From Alphaproteobacteria bacterium (lineage in GTDB: Bacteria > Pseudomonadota > Alphaproteobacteria > Rhizobiales > Aestuariivirgaceae), in assembly GCA_020441605.1 (NCBI GenBank), contig JAGRLX010000009.1, forward strand, positions 1-28,040: a stretch of 28,040 nt of DNA. Direction: 5' to 3'. Both the position numbers and the translations under genes were made by a program. Positions 1-7,551 of the stretch are shown piece by piece (the stretch's first letter is position 1; each line of letters starts with the position of its first letter). The notes beneath the pieces are model-generated. The model searched no databases. It was not told the origin of the DNA and saw only the letters and a program-made list of their open reading frames with translations.

Positions 1-198
1 CGCCAGGCCGTGGAAGATCTGGATGCCCGGCTCGGCCAGTTCCATGCGCATGAAGACGGACAGGATACCGCCGACCACGCCGGCGAAGATCGAGAACCAC
101 AGGTACATCGTGCCGATGTCCTTGTGATTGGTGGAATAGACGTAGCGCTTCCATCCCGTGGGATGGCCGTGATCGTCGTGAGCTGCTGCGTGTGCCAT
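1..198 (-). CDS. ctaD: Cytochrome c oxidase subunit I, N-terminal part (runs off the left edge)
   Basis: The first 66 residues are visible, starting at an ATG whose first base is 198. They contain the stretch [18 protein letters not shown], the typical entry into the first transmembrane helix of aa3-type haem-copper oxidase subunit I, then a hydrophobic helix and the start of the conserved MRMELAEPG segment. A short His-rich start ([10 protein letters not shown]) precedes it, as in many alphaproteobacterial CtaD proteins. The protein is the catalytic membrane subunit that reduces oxygen to water. It lies 23 bases downstream of ctaC on the same strand, so the two are almost certainly co-transcribed. 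The haem and Cu_B ligands lie outside the window. Confidence 0.95.
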   Translation of the reverse strand, partial: MAHAAAHDDHGHPTGWKRYVYSTNHKDIGTMYLWFSIFAGVVGGILSVFMRMELAEPGIQIFHGLA

Positions 199-221
199 TG
201 TACTAAGCCTCTTCCCCCAAA

Positions 222-1112
222 TTACTTTTGCGCCAGCTGGCCCTTGGCCTTCAGCATGGCGAACAGATAGTCACGGGCCTCGTTCACGCCCGCGGTCTTG
301 ACCTTCTCGGTCCAGGCATTGAAATCGGCCTCGGAGACGACATGCACTTCGATCGGCATGTAGGCGTGGTCCTTGCCGCACAGTTCCGAACACTGGCCGT
401 AGTAGATGCCCTCCTTCTCAGCCTTGAACCAATCCTCGTTCAGGCGGCCGGGAATGGCGTCGATCTTCATGCCGAAGGCGGGGATCGTCCAAGCGTGGAT
501 GATGCCCTCCGGATCCGAGGTGACGATGGTCTTCACGACCTTGTTCACCGGCACCACGACCGGAACGTCGGTGGCGAGCAGGTAGGGAACGCCGTCCTTC
601 TTGGCATCCTCTTCCGACTTCAGATAGGCGGTGAAGCTCACCTTGGCCGACCCGTCATCCTCCAGGCCAAGGTCTGGATATTCGTAGGTCCAGTTCCAGC
701 TCGGATTGCCGATGATCTTGATAGTCATGTCGGGCGTCGGGATGTCACGCTGCAGGTAAAGCAGGCGGAACGACGGAATGGCGATAATCACCAGGATGAG
801 GATGGGAACCACCGTCCACACCACTTCGATCATGGTATTGTGAGTGGTCTTGGACGGAACCGGATTGACCTTGGCGTTGAATTTCACCATCACATAGATG
901 AGCAGCGCCAGCACCAGAAGCGCGATCGCCGTGGTGAGCGGCAGCAGCAAGCCGTTGTGGAACCAGTGGATTCCATTGGCCACAGGCGTCACGCCTTCCT
1001 GCAGGCCAAGCTGCCACGGTTCGGCATGTCCGTACTCCGCCATCGCGGAGGGCATGCCGGCGAAGGCTGCCGCCGCGGAAAACGCCGCCGCAAGTGTCTT
1101 TGCGAACCTCAT
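222..1112 (-). CDS. ctaC: Cytochrome c oxidase subunit II
   Basis: The 296-residue protein receives electrons from cytochrome c through a binuclear Cu_A centre and passes them to subunit I. A signal peptide covers about residues 1-25 and ends AMA. Two transmembrane helices follow at about 55-77 and 96-118, then a periplasmic cupredoxin domain. All Cu_A ligands are present: His206, Cys241, Glu243, Cys245, His249 and Met252, with the usual 35-residue gap between the first His and first Cys. The aromatic patch [11 protein letters not shown] (residues 136-146), typical of the cytochrome c docking site, is also present. The frame stays open upstream to 1256, but the ATG at 1112 begins directly at the signal peptide and has a purine-rich AAAGGGG just upstream. 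It is the first gene of the ctaC-ctaD unit. Confidence 0.95.
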   Translation of the reverse strand: MRFAKTLAAAFSAAAAFAGMPSAMAEYGHAEPWQLGLQEGVTPVANGIHWFHNGLLLPLTTAIALLVLALLIYVMVKFNAKVNPVPSKTTHNTMIEVVWTVVPILILVIIAIPSFRLLYLQRDIPTPDMTIKIIGNPSWNWTYEYPDLGLEDDGSAKVSFTAYLKSEEDAKKDGVPYLLATDVPVVVPVNKVVKTIVTSDPEGIIHAWTIPAFGMKIDAIPGRLNEDWFKAEKEGIYYGQCSELCGKDHAYMPIEVHVVSEADFNAWTEKVKTAGVNEARDYLFAMLKAKGQLAQK

Positions 1113-1428
1113 TGTCGCCCCTTTCCCAATCCAAACCAAACGCCGTGACCTTGGGTCACGAAAATTATGCGGAATCCGGCGTGGCCGAACCCCGGCTATT
1201 TTGCCAGATTGTGAACCACATTCGCCGCTGTCCCGCAACGGAGGAAGGCGCGGCAAAACGTCATTGCGGACAAACCGCGGCCGTCATTCGGAATTCTGCC
1301 CCATTTCCTCCCGAAACGGTTGCGGAAGGCGGGTGTTTTGGGCTCAGGATCGCCGCGGAATGCGGGTTGTCTTATCGTGGATCGGGCGCTATGAGCCGAT
1401 CGTATATGTGAAAAGAGGGTGCTTTCTC
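1113..1428. other. Divergent intergenic region between ctaC and the IalB-family gene
   Basis: These 316 bases separate two divergent genes and should hold promoters for both. No protein-like reading frame stands out. The clearest structure is the 15-base inverted repeat at 1145-1159, listed separately. I could not assign convincing -35/-10 boxes on either strand. The right part has a purine-rich AGAGGG ending 9 bases before the GTG start of the right-hand gene. Confidence 0.6.
1145..1159. promoter_or_regulatory. Perfect inverted repeat upstream of ctaC
   Basis: The sequence GTGACC-TTG-GGTCAC is a perfect inverted repeat with 6-base arms and a 3-base spacer. Its nearer end lies 32 bases before the ctaC start. 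It could be an operator for a dimeric regulator or a small hairpin in the ctaC leader. No regulator can be assigned from the sequence. Confidence 0.35.
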
Positions 1429-2061
1429 GTGCGAATCAATTTCAGGCTTCTCGGTATTGCAACTGCAACAGTGTTCGCCCTTGGCGCCATGCTGACGGGG
1501 CCTGAACCAGCGTCCGCCCAGTCCCAGCAGCCCCAGCAGCAGTTCGGGCCGCGCGCCAACAAGACCAATCAGGCACCCGCGCCGGGTAACCAGGCGCCAC
1601 CCAATGTCGAAGTTATCGCCACGCACGGTGCCTGGAAAGTGCAGTGCGAGGCCGCGGTCAATGGCGCCGACGGCCAGCAAGGTACCGAGCGTCAGTGCGG
1701 CATGGTGCAGTCAACCCAGAATGAAAAGAATCCCAAGGCGACCCTCACCCTTGTCCTGGTCAAGTCCAAGCAGGAAGACAAGGACATTATCATGATGCGG
1801 GTGCTGGCGCCGATCGGCGTGTTCCTCCCCACGGGTGTCGCCCTCGAAATCGACGGCAATGCCGTCGGCCGGGTTCCGTTCACGCGCTGCCTGCCGCAGA
1901 TCTGCATGGCTTTCGCGGAGGCCTCCCCTGAAACCCTGGTCAAGATGAAGAAGGGCAATGCGGCCAATTTCATCATCTACGAGGCGCCGGGTCTGGGCCT
2001 GCCCATGAAGATGTCGCTGGACGGATTCTCGGCGGCGATCGCCGCGCTGGAGAAGCTCTGA
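1429..2061 (+). CDS. Invasion associated locus B (IalB) family periplasmic protein
   Basis: This 210-residue exported protein has a signal peptide (residues 1-30, ending PASA before QSQQ), a Gln/Pro/Asn-rich linker to about 58, and an IalB-type domain from about 60 (VIATHGAWKVQC) to the end. Four cysteines, in the contexts KVQC, RQCG, TRCL and QICM, probably form two disulfides in the periplasm. The C-terminus (GLPMKMSLDGFSAAIAAL) is typical of the family. Family members are common in Hyphomicrobiales. Bartonella IalB is linked to erythrocyte invasion, but most relatives have no known function. The GTG at 1429 was chosen because AGAGGG lies 9 bases upstream and translation begins at the signal peptide. 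An in-frame GTG at 1408 is an alternative. It lies upstream of tldD, separated by 73 bases. Confidence 0.88.
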   Translation: MRINFRLLGIATATVFALGAMLTGPEPASAQSQQPQQQFGPRANKTNQAPAPGNQAPPNVEVIATHGAWKVQCEAAVNGADGQQGTERQCGMVQSTQNEKNPKATLTLVLVKSKQEDKDIIMMRVLAPIGVFLPTGVALEIDGNAVGRVPFTRCLPQICMAFAEASPETLVKMKKGNAANFIIYEAPGLGLPMKMSLDGFSAAIAALEKL

Positions 2062-2134
2062 GCCGCCTGGACACTGGCAAAGCCGGCGGGCGTCTCCTAT
2101 CTCCTGACGGTACCGACTTGAAAGGCCGAAGCTC

Positions 2135-3562
2135 GTGTCAAACGCACCACCCCTGTCATTGATCGAAACATCCGGTCTCAGCCGCGGCCGGGTCAAGTCG
2201 CTTGTCGCTGACGCCCTGCGCGATGCCGACGACGGCGAGTTGTTCCTCGAGCACCGCCAGACCGAAAGCCTGGCCTTCGACGATGGCCGCCTCAAGGCGG
2301 CGAGTTTCGATGAAACCCAGGGGTTTGGCCTGCGCGCCGTGCGCGGCGAGACTGCCGCCTACGCCCATGCGACCGAGTTGAGTGAAAGCGCCCTGAAGCG
2401 CGCCAGCGAGGTCTGCCGGACCGTCGCCCATGGTCCGGGCGCCGCGGTCAGCCTTTCGCCCGAAAGGACCAATGCGCGACTCTACAGCGAGGCCAATCCC
2501 GCTGCCGCGCTGGGCTTCGCCGAAAAGGTCGGCCTATTGCAGACAGCCGACGCATTCGCCCGCTCGCTCGACCCGCGGGTCGTCCAGGTGTCCGTTTCCA
2601 TGGCCACGGACTGGCAGGCGGTGGAAATCCTGCGACCCGACGGGGCAGTCTATCGCGATGTCCGGCCGCTGGTGCGGTTCAATGTCAGCGTGGTCTCGTC
2701 AAACGGCAAGGACCAGGGCCAGGGAAGCCATGGCCTGGGTGGCCGCGGCGATGTCACGTCCTATCTGACCGAGGCCAGGTGGCAGGATGCGGTGCGCGAG
2801 GCGCTGCGCCAGAGCCTCGTGTCGCTCGAGGCCAAGCCGGCGCCGGCGGGCGAGATGGACGTGCTGCTCGGTCCGGGCTGGCCGGGTATCCTGCTGCACG
2901 AGGCCATCGGCCATGGCCTGGAGGGCGACTTCCATCGCAAGAGGACCTCGGTGTTCACCAAGCTGATGGGCGAGCGGATCGCGGCCAAGGGCATCACCGT
3001 CGTCGATGACGGCACGCTGCCGAACCGGCGCGGGTCGATCACCATCGACGATGAGGGCACGCCGTCGCGCTGCACGACGCTGATCGAGGACGGCATTCTG
3101 GTCGGCCTGATGCAGGACCGGCTGAACGCCCGGTTGATGGGCGTCCGGCCTACCGGTAACGGGCGGCGGCAATCCTATGCCCATGCGCCCATGCCGCGCA
3201 TGACCAACACCTACATGCTGTCCGGTGACAAAAATCCCGAAGAGATCCAGCGCTCGATCAAGCGGGGGCTCTATGCCAAGTCCTTTGGCGGCGGCCAGGT
3301 CGACATCACATCCGGCAAGTTCGTCTTTTCCTGCACCGAAGCCTATCTGATCGAGGACGGACGGATCACCGCACCGGTCAAGGGGGCGACGCTCATCGGC
3401 GCCGGCGCCGAGGCCCTCACTCGCATCTCGATGGTGGGCAACGACATGGCGCTCGATCCGGGCATCGGAACCTGCGGCAAGCAGGGACAGGGCGTTCCCG
3501 TGGGCGTCGGCCAGCCGAGCCTGCGCATCGATGGCCTGACGGTCGGCGGCACCGCCGCTTGA
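2135..3562 (+). CDS. tldD: Metalloprotease TldD
   Basis: The 475-residue protein is close to the 481 residues of E. coli TldD. TldD and TldE (PmbA) form a heterodimeric zinc protease that degrades unfolded peptides and matures some ribosomal peptides such as microcin B17. The catalytic HExxxH motif is HEAIGH at residues 255-260, followed by GLEGDFHRKR. The C-terminal domain ends in the family signature CGKQGQGVPVGVGQP. The start is a GTG with AAAGG nine bases upstream. The partner pmbA lies about 8 kb away in a different operon. tldD is the first gene of a tight unit, with the HAD hydrolase starting 3 bases after its stop. Confidence 0.95.
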   Translation: MSNAPPLSLIETSGLSRGRVKSLVADALRDADDGELFLEHRQTESLAFDDGRLKAASFDETQGFGLRAVRGETAAYAHATELSESALKRASEVCRTVAHGPGAAVSLSPERTNARLYSEANPAAALGFAEKVGLLQTADAFARSLDPRVVQVSVSMATDWQAVEILRPDGAVYRDVRPLVRFNVSVVSSNGKDQGQGSHGLGGRGDVTSYLTEARWQDAVREALRQSLVSLEAKPAPAGEMDVLLGPGWPGILLHEAIGHGLEGDFHRKRTSVFTKLMGERIAAKGITVVDDGTLPNRRGSITIDDEGTPSRCTTLIEDGILVGLMQDRLNARLMGVRPTGNGRRQSYAHAPMPRMTNTYMLSGDKNPEEIQRSIKRGLYAKSFGGGQVDITSGKFVFSCTEAYLIEDGRITAPVKGATLIGAGAEALTRISMVGNDMALDPGIGTCGKQGQGVPVGVGQPSLRIDGLTVGGTAA

Positions 3563-3565
3563 GCA

Positions 3566-4177
3566 ATGCGCCCCACCACCGTCATCTTCGACATGGACGA
3601 TGTGCTCTGCCGCTACGATCTCGGCCGGCGCCTGCGTGCCCTGTCGCGGCTGAGTGGAAAGACCCCGCGCGATATCCGCGCGGCGATCTGGGATTCGGGC
3701 TTCGAGGATGAAGCCGATTCCGGCGGCTATCCCGATCCTGACGATTACCTGCATGAGTTTGGCCGGCGCCTGGGTTATCCGATCAGCGCCGACGAATGGT
3801 TTGCGGCCCGGCGTGCGGCGATGACGCCATGGCCCGGCATGCTCGGTCTGGCGAGAGAGATCGGAACGAAGGCGCGGATCGCGATCTTCACCAATAATGG
3901 GCCGATGGCCAAGGCCGGCCTCGACCGGTTGTTTGCAGAAGCGGCGGCGATCTTCCGCGAGTCCTACTATTCATTCGAATTCGCCACCAAGAAGCCCGAT
4001 CCCGCCAGTTACCGGCGGCTGACGGCGCGGATGGGCGCTGAACCGCAATCCTGCTGGTTCATCGACGACAAGCGCTCGAATGTCGTAGGGGCGCGCATGG
4101 CGGGTCTCGCCGGGCACCACTTCCGGTCCGAGGAGGCATTTCGCCGGGAGGCTCTGGAGATCGGATATCTCACGTGA
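3566..4177 (+). CDS. HAD-family (HAD-IA-like) phosphatase
   Basis: The 203-residue protein shows the four haloacid dehalogenase motifs in order. Motif I is FDMDDVL, with nucleophile Asp9 and acid/base Asp11. Motif II is IFTNNG. Motif III is the lysine in ATKKPDP. Motif IV is FIDDKRSN. A helical cap lies between motifs I and II (about residues 15-90). This arrangement fits a cytoplasmic small-molecule phosphatase of subfamily IA, similar to YihX-type sugar-phosphate or nucleotide phosphatases. The substrate cannot be read from the sequence. It starts 3 bases after tldD and overlaps the MATE gene start by 4 bases, so it is translated from the same transcript. Confidence 0.88.
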   Translation: MRPTTVIFDMDDVLCRYDLGRRLRALSRLSGKTPRDIRAAIWDSGFEDEADSGGYPDPDDYLHEFGRRLGYPISADEWFAARRAAMTPWPGMLGLAREIGTKARIAIFTNNGPMAKAGLDRLFAEAAAIFRESYYSFEFATKKPDPASYRRLTARMGAEPQSCWFIDDKRSNVVGARMAGLAGHHFRSEEAFRREALEIGYLT

Positions 4178-5520
4178 CGCGGGCCCGCTTCGTCACCGGA
4201 TCGACGATGCGGCATGTGGTGGTGATGACCTCCACCGGCGCCCTCGGCCTCATGGCGATGTTCCTCGTGGACCTCGCCGACCTGTTCTTCCTGAGCCTTC
4301 TCAACCAGACCGAGGTTACCGCGGCGATCGGCTATGCCGGCACCATCGTCTTCGCCAATCTGTCGATCAGCCTCGGCGCCGGCATCGCTGCGGCAGCACT
4401 GGTCGCACGCAACATCGGTGCCGGACAGGTCGAACGGGCGCGTGACTTTGCCACCAGCAGCCTGGTCTTCGCGCTGGCGATTTCGACTGCCGTTACCGCC
4501 ACCATCGCAGTCACGTCGCATTGGCTTCTCGATGCGCTCGGCGCGGCCGGAGAGGCCAAGCACCTCGCCCAACTGTTCATCTGGACCCTGACACCCGGTT
4601 ATGTCCTGCTGGCCGGGGCAGTTTGCTGCTCGTTCATCCTGCGCGGGCTCGGCGACCCCCGCCGCGCGATGTACATCACGCTCTCCGCGGCGGGCGTAAC
4701 GGCGGTGGTCGACCCTCTGTTCATCTTCGGCTTCGGCTGGGGGATACAGGGCGCGGCGGCCGCCAATGTACTGGCGGACGTGGTCTCCTTCGCCATCGGC
4801 CTTCATGGCGTCGGGCGGGTGCACCGGGTCCTGCAGCCGCTGCGGCTTGCCGCGGTGAGGCGCGATTTGCCCGCCATCAATGCCATCGCCGTGCCCGCCA
4901 TGCTCACCCAACTGGCCACACCCTTCGCCAATGCTTATGTGACGCGCGCCGTGGCCCCTTTCGGCGACGAGGCGGTCGCTGCCTCGGCAGTGATCGGCCG
5001 GTTGGTGCCGGTCGCCTTCGGCATCATCTTCTCCCTGTCGGGTTCGGTCGGTCCGATCATCGGCCAGAACTACGGTGCCGGCAAATTCGACCGGGTGCGG
5101 CAGACGCTCGTCGACGGCCTCAAGTTCTCGGCCGTCTACACGCTGGCCACATCCGCCCTGCTCTATGTCTTCCGACACGAGATCGCCGAGACCTTTCGGG
5201 CCTCCGGCCGCACCATCGACCTGGTCGTCTTCTTCTGCACCTTCATTGCCATAAGCTGGGCCTTCGCCGGCGCGCAATTCGTCTCCAATGCGGCCTTCAA
5301 CAATCTCGGCCGGCCCAACCTCTCGACCTGGTTCAACTGGGGCAAGGCGACCCTGGGCACGATCCCCTTCGCCCTCGTCGGTGCCCGCTATGCCGGCCCC
5401 GAAGGCGTGCTCGCCGGAACGGCCATCGGGTCGGTCATTTTCGGCGTTGCATCCGTCTACGCAGCCTTTAGGATCATCGGCCAGATCAGCACAACCCATG
5501 GTAACGGGAGTGGGCAATGA
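4174..5520 (+). CDS. MATE family efflux transporter
   Basis: The 448-residue integral membrane protein has about twelve hydrophobic helices in two halves, the usual MATE layout. Supporting segments include the first helix with MFLVDLADLFFLSLL, the family-like GAGIAAAALVARNIGAG (a MATE loop with the small-residue and Asn pattern), and the second-half repeat SLSGSVGPIIGQNYGAG, which resembles the conserved GQN-G-AG motif. MATE proteins export cationic drugs or metabolites using Na+ or H+ gradients. The substrate here is unknown. The start is a GTG forming a GTGA overlap with the HAD gene stop, and its own stop overlaps the next ATG in an ATGA. Confidence 0.92.
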   Translation: MTRARFVTGSTMRHVVVMTSTGALGLMAMFLVDLADLFFLSLLNQTEVTAAIGYAGTIVFANLSISLGAGIAAAALVARNIGAGQVERARDFATSSLVFALAISTAVTATIAVTSHWLLDALGAAGEAKHLAQLFIWTLTPGYVLLAGAVCCSFILRGLGDPRRAMYITLSAAGVTAVVDPLFIFGFGWGIQGAAAANVLADVVSFAIGLHGVGRVHRVLQPLRLAAVRRDLPAINAIAVPAMLTQLATPFANAYVTRAVAPFGDEAVAASAVIGRLVPVAFGIIFSLSGSVGPIIGQNYGAGKFDRVRQTLVDGLKFSAVYTLATSALLYVFRHEIAETFRASGRTIDLVVFFCTFIAISWAFAGAQFVSNAAFNNLGRPNLSTWFNWGKATLGTIPFALVGARYAGPEGVLAGTAIGSVIFGVASVYAAFRIIGQISTTHGNGSGQ

Positions 5521-6281
5521 ACCTGCAGAAGATCCTGGCCGAGGCACAGAACGGGCAGATCTATAGCCAGGTCGCCGCGGCCTTCGGTCTCGATCCCGGC
5601 GAGACTAGGACTGCCATGGAGGGCATGTGTCCGGCCATCGTCCTGCGGCTGAGGGAAGAGGCGGCGCAGAATGAGGCGCTGCTCGAAGCCCTGGCCGGCG
5701 TTCTCGATGAAGGCTATGCCGGGTCACCGCTCGATGAGCCCGGTGTCCTCACTGGTGGCGAATCACTGTCTGATGGACAGGACATCCTGCAGGCGCTCTA
5801 TGGCTCACGGGAGGCCGCACTCGCCGAACTCGAAGCCTTAGCGCCCGGTGTGCCGGCCCGGCAGCTCTCGGATCTGGCCGCGGTTTCGGCCACCGCAGCG
5901 GTGAGCGCCATTGTCCGCGCGCAGGGTGTCATGCCGGTCAGCGGCGTGCAGACGGCCATGGGCGGCAGCGGCGGCCTGATGAGCATCATCGTCGGCGCCC
6001 TGGTGCGTGGTGTGGTCCAGGCGGCAAAGCGGGAGCTCACCTCACGCGCCCGCAAGGCGCTGGCACCGGCAAGACCCACGCGCCGCAAGGCCACTCCAAA
6101 GCGCAAGGCGACGCGCAGCGGCACTGCCAAGAAAGCGTCATCGCGCACGGCCACGCGGAAGACGGCACCCCGCAAGACTTCCGCGCGCAAGACGCCCGCG
6201 CGCAAGTCCAGCACGCGGCGGCGCTCGACCATCTCGATTGAAGACATCTTCGGCGATCTTCTCGGCAACAAGACCAGATAG
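5517..6281 (+). CDS. DUF937 protein with histone-H1-like basic tail
   Basis: The 254-residue protein has a DUF937-type alpha-helical core at about residues 1-165, opening with QVAAAFGLDPGETRTAMEGM, which closely parallels the start of the next gene. A hydrophobic helix (about 152-168, GGLMSIIVGALVRGVV) follows. Residues 171-237 are then a low-complexity tail in which 27 of 67 residues are Lys or Arg, with Ala, Thr, Ser and Pro between (RKTAPRKTSARKTPARK), like bacterial histone-H1-like tails that bind DNA. The last 17 residues (ISIEDIFGDLLGNKTR) resemble the LGDILGDLLGG repeats of the downstream protein. Function is unknown. Nucleic-acid or polyanion binding is an inference from the tail. It overlaps the MATE gene by 4 bases. 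Confidence 0.85.
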   Translation: MNLQKILAEAQNGQIYSQVAAAFGLDPGETRTAMEGMCPAIVLRLREEAAQNEALLEALAGVLDEGYAGSPLDEPGVLTGGESLSDGQDILQALYGSREAALAELEALAPGVPARQLSDLAAVSATAAVSAIVRAQGVMPVSGVQTAMGGSGGLMSIIVGALVRGVVQAAKRELTSRARKALAPARPTRRKATPKRKATRSGTAKKASSRTATRKTAPRKTSARKTPARKSSTRRRSTISIEDIFGDLLGNKTR

Positions 6282-6291
6282 GAGGCTTTCC

Positions 6292-7086
6292 ATGGACTAT
6301 GCATCGATCGGACGGCAGTTCGGGCTCGACGAGGCGCAAACCCGCTCGGCCATCGAAGCGCTGACGCCCGTCGTGGCCGCGGGCCTTCGCCGCAATACGC
6401 AGAGCGACGATGGCTTCGCCGACCTGATTGGGGCGCTGTCGGGCGGCCGGCACAGCCGCTATGTCGAGGATACCTCGGTCTTTGGCTCCCCGGACGCCGT
6501 CGACGATGGCAACGCCATCCTCGGGCACATCTTCGGGTCAAAGGACGTGAGCCGGGGCGTCGCCCAGCAGTTGTCTGCGTCATCGGGCATCGGCGAGTCG
6601 ATCCTCAAGAAGATGCTGCCGATCATCGCGGCGATGGTGATGGGCCAGATCGCCAAGAAGAGTTTCGGCGGCGGCGCGACCTCGGGCGGCCTCGGTGACA
6701 TCCTGGGCGACCTGCTCGGCGGCGGTCAGCCGTCGCGGGCACCGCAGGCGCCCTCGGGGGGCGGGCTCGGCGATATTCTGGGCGACATCCTGGGCGGTGC
6801 GCAAGGCCGCCAACCGGCACCGGGCGGGGGCGGCGGCGGACTCGGCGACATCCTTGGAGACATCCTGGGCGGTGCCCAGGGCGGGGCATCGTCGCAGGGT
6901 TCCCCTGGCGGCGGACTGGGTGACATTCTCAAGGACGTGCTTGGCGGCGGGGCGCCGCCGGAACGCCGGGAACAGGTGGCCAAGGGGCGGCGGACACTCG
7001 ATGAAATTCTTGGGGGTGGCAGCAGCCGCGGCACCGCCGCCGACGATCTCCTTGCGTCGGTCGAGCGGTCGCTGCGCCGGCGCTGA
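6292..7086 (+). CDS. DUF937 protein with four Gly-rich LGDILGDLLGG repeats
   Basis: The 264-residue protein has a DUF937 core (about residues 1-125, opening IGRQFGLDEAQTRSAIEAL) and a hydrophobic helix (KKMLPIIAAMVMGQIAKK, about 106-123). From residue 132 to 231 it has four 25-residue repeats, each opening GGLGDIL-(G/K)-D-(L/I/V)-LGG and followed by a Gly/Pro/Gln/Ser linker. The last 33 residues are charged (RRTLDEILGG...VERSLRRR). YidB-like DUF937 relatives carry one such Gly-rich motif; four in tandem is unusual. The ATG at 6292 was chosen because AGGAGG lies 6 bases upstream and overlaps the stop codon of the previous gene. A much longer upstream reading in this frame lies inside the first DUF937 gene and is not protein-like. 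It ends the tldD unit, just before a strong hairpin. Confidence 0.88.
   Translation: MDYASIGRQFGLDEAQTRSAIEALTPVVAAGLRRNTQSDDGFADLIGALSGGRHSRYVEDTSVFGSPDAVDDGNAILGHIFGSKDVSRGVAQQLSASSGIGESILKKMLPIIAAMVMGQIAKKSFGGGATSGGLGDILGDLLGGGQPSRAPQAPSGGGLGDILGDILGGAQGRQPAPGGGGGGLGDILGDILGGAQGGASSQGSPGGGLGDILKDVLGGGAPPERREQVAKGRRTLDEILGGGSSRGTAADDLLASVERSLRRR
6685..6984 (+). repeat. Four tandem 75-bp in-frame repeats
   Basis: Copies begin at 6685, 6760, 6835 and 6910, exactly 75 bases apart, each opening with codons for GGLGDIL. The first about 13 codons of each unit are well conserved and the rest varies. A fifth, degenerate DEILGGG lies just after. Exact spacing with no indels points to expansion by slippage or unequal recombination with the protein period preserved. 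Confidence 0.92.
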
Positions 7087-7116
7087 ACGAAAGGGGCGCT
7101 GGCATCGAGAGAGCTC

Positions 7117-7147
7117 GTGGGGGCGGATCGTTGATCATCGCCCCCAC
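7117..7147. terminator. Strong hairpin between converging genes, probable bidirectional terminator
   Basis: GTGGGGGCG and CGCCCCCAC are perfect 9-base arms. The 13-base middle can pair again through GATC-GTT-GATC, leaving only a 2-base bulge. It sits 31 bases after the last DUF937 stop and 18 bases before the DUF1127 stop on the other strand, exactly where a shared terminator would be expected. No T-run follows on either strand, so a factor-independent mechanism is not certain. Confidence 0.55.
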
Positions 7148-7164
7148 ACCTGGACACGCGGTCA

Positions 7165-7416
7165 TTACAACCTGGTCCGGCGGCGCTGGTGCGAACGCTC
7201 CTCCAACGCCAGGGCGGCATTGACGGTCAAGGGCAGGCCCGCCGCCCAGCGGACTTCATCGCGGGATACGCCAATATCGCGCAGCATGTAGTCGTCGAAG
7301 GTTTCGAGCCTGGCGACCGCCCGGCGGGCGCGCCAGTTCCGGATGAACCGCGACACGAATGACGAGGTTCCGATATCGCCGTAAGATGCGGAATGATGCA
7401 GTGCATAGTCTCTCAT
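7165..7416 (-). CDS. DUF1127 domain small protein
   Basis: The 83-residue protein carries a DUF1127 motif at about residues 27-60 (NWRARRAVARLETFDDYMLRDIGVSRDEV), with the family's Arg-rich helix and the L-x-D-I-G-V-S-R core. The remainder is short and Arg/Gln-rich. Small DUF1127 proteins are abundant in Hyphomicrobiales and have been linked to RNA or nucleic-acid interactions and metabolic adaptation. In Brucella, several are direct targets of the LysR regulator VtlR. The ATG at 7416 was chosen because AGGAGG lies 7 bases upstream. The frame stays open to 7488 but that extension lacks a comparable ribosome site. It diverges from the LysR gene, and its leader can form a CGCGAG/CTCGCG stem (7434-7458). 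Confidence 0.88.
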   Translation of the reverse strand: MRDYALHHSASYGDIGTSSFVSRFIRNWRARRAVARLETFDDYMLRDIGVSRDEVRWAAGLPLTVNAALALEERSHQRRRTRL

Positions 7417-7482
7417 GACAAATCCTCCTGGTTCGCGAGAAAAGCCATTTCCCTCGCGTTTCTCCACCCGAAAGCGGATCGG

Positions 7483-7498
7483 CATCACTGTTGTGATG
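7483..7498. promoter_or_regulatory. Inverted repeat CATCAC-N4-GTGATG at the centre of the divergent region
   Basis: CATCAC-TGTT-GTGATG has perfect 6-base arms. Its centre is equidistant from the DUF1127 start (7416) and the 7565 ATG of the LysR frame. A divergent LysR gene commonly binds such a site to control itself and its neighbour. A related ATCAC/GTGAT repeat precedes gshA. This is a candidate operator only. Confidence 0.4.
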
Positions 7499-7551
7499 GT
7501 TTTCTTCTCGCAGAATTCGATTGATTAATCCAACGAATGTCTCTTATGATA

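Noticed and set aside
2062..2134. Possible CCGCC/GGCGG stem after the IalB-family gene
   Set aside because: Only five pairs across a long loop, no T-run; not better than chance.
4009..5547. 512-codon open frame on the minus strand opposite the MATE gene
   Set aside because: It is hydrophilic, Gly/Asp/Arg-rich and mirrors the codon bias of the membrane protein gene; it has no domain pattern and is a shadow of GC-rich coding sequence.
6060..6230. Repeated CGCAAG-type DNA in the basic tail as a possible CRISPR-like or DNA repeat
   Set aside because: The repetition follows from Arg-Lys-Thr codons in frame; there are no regular spacers.
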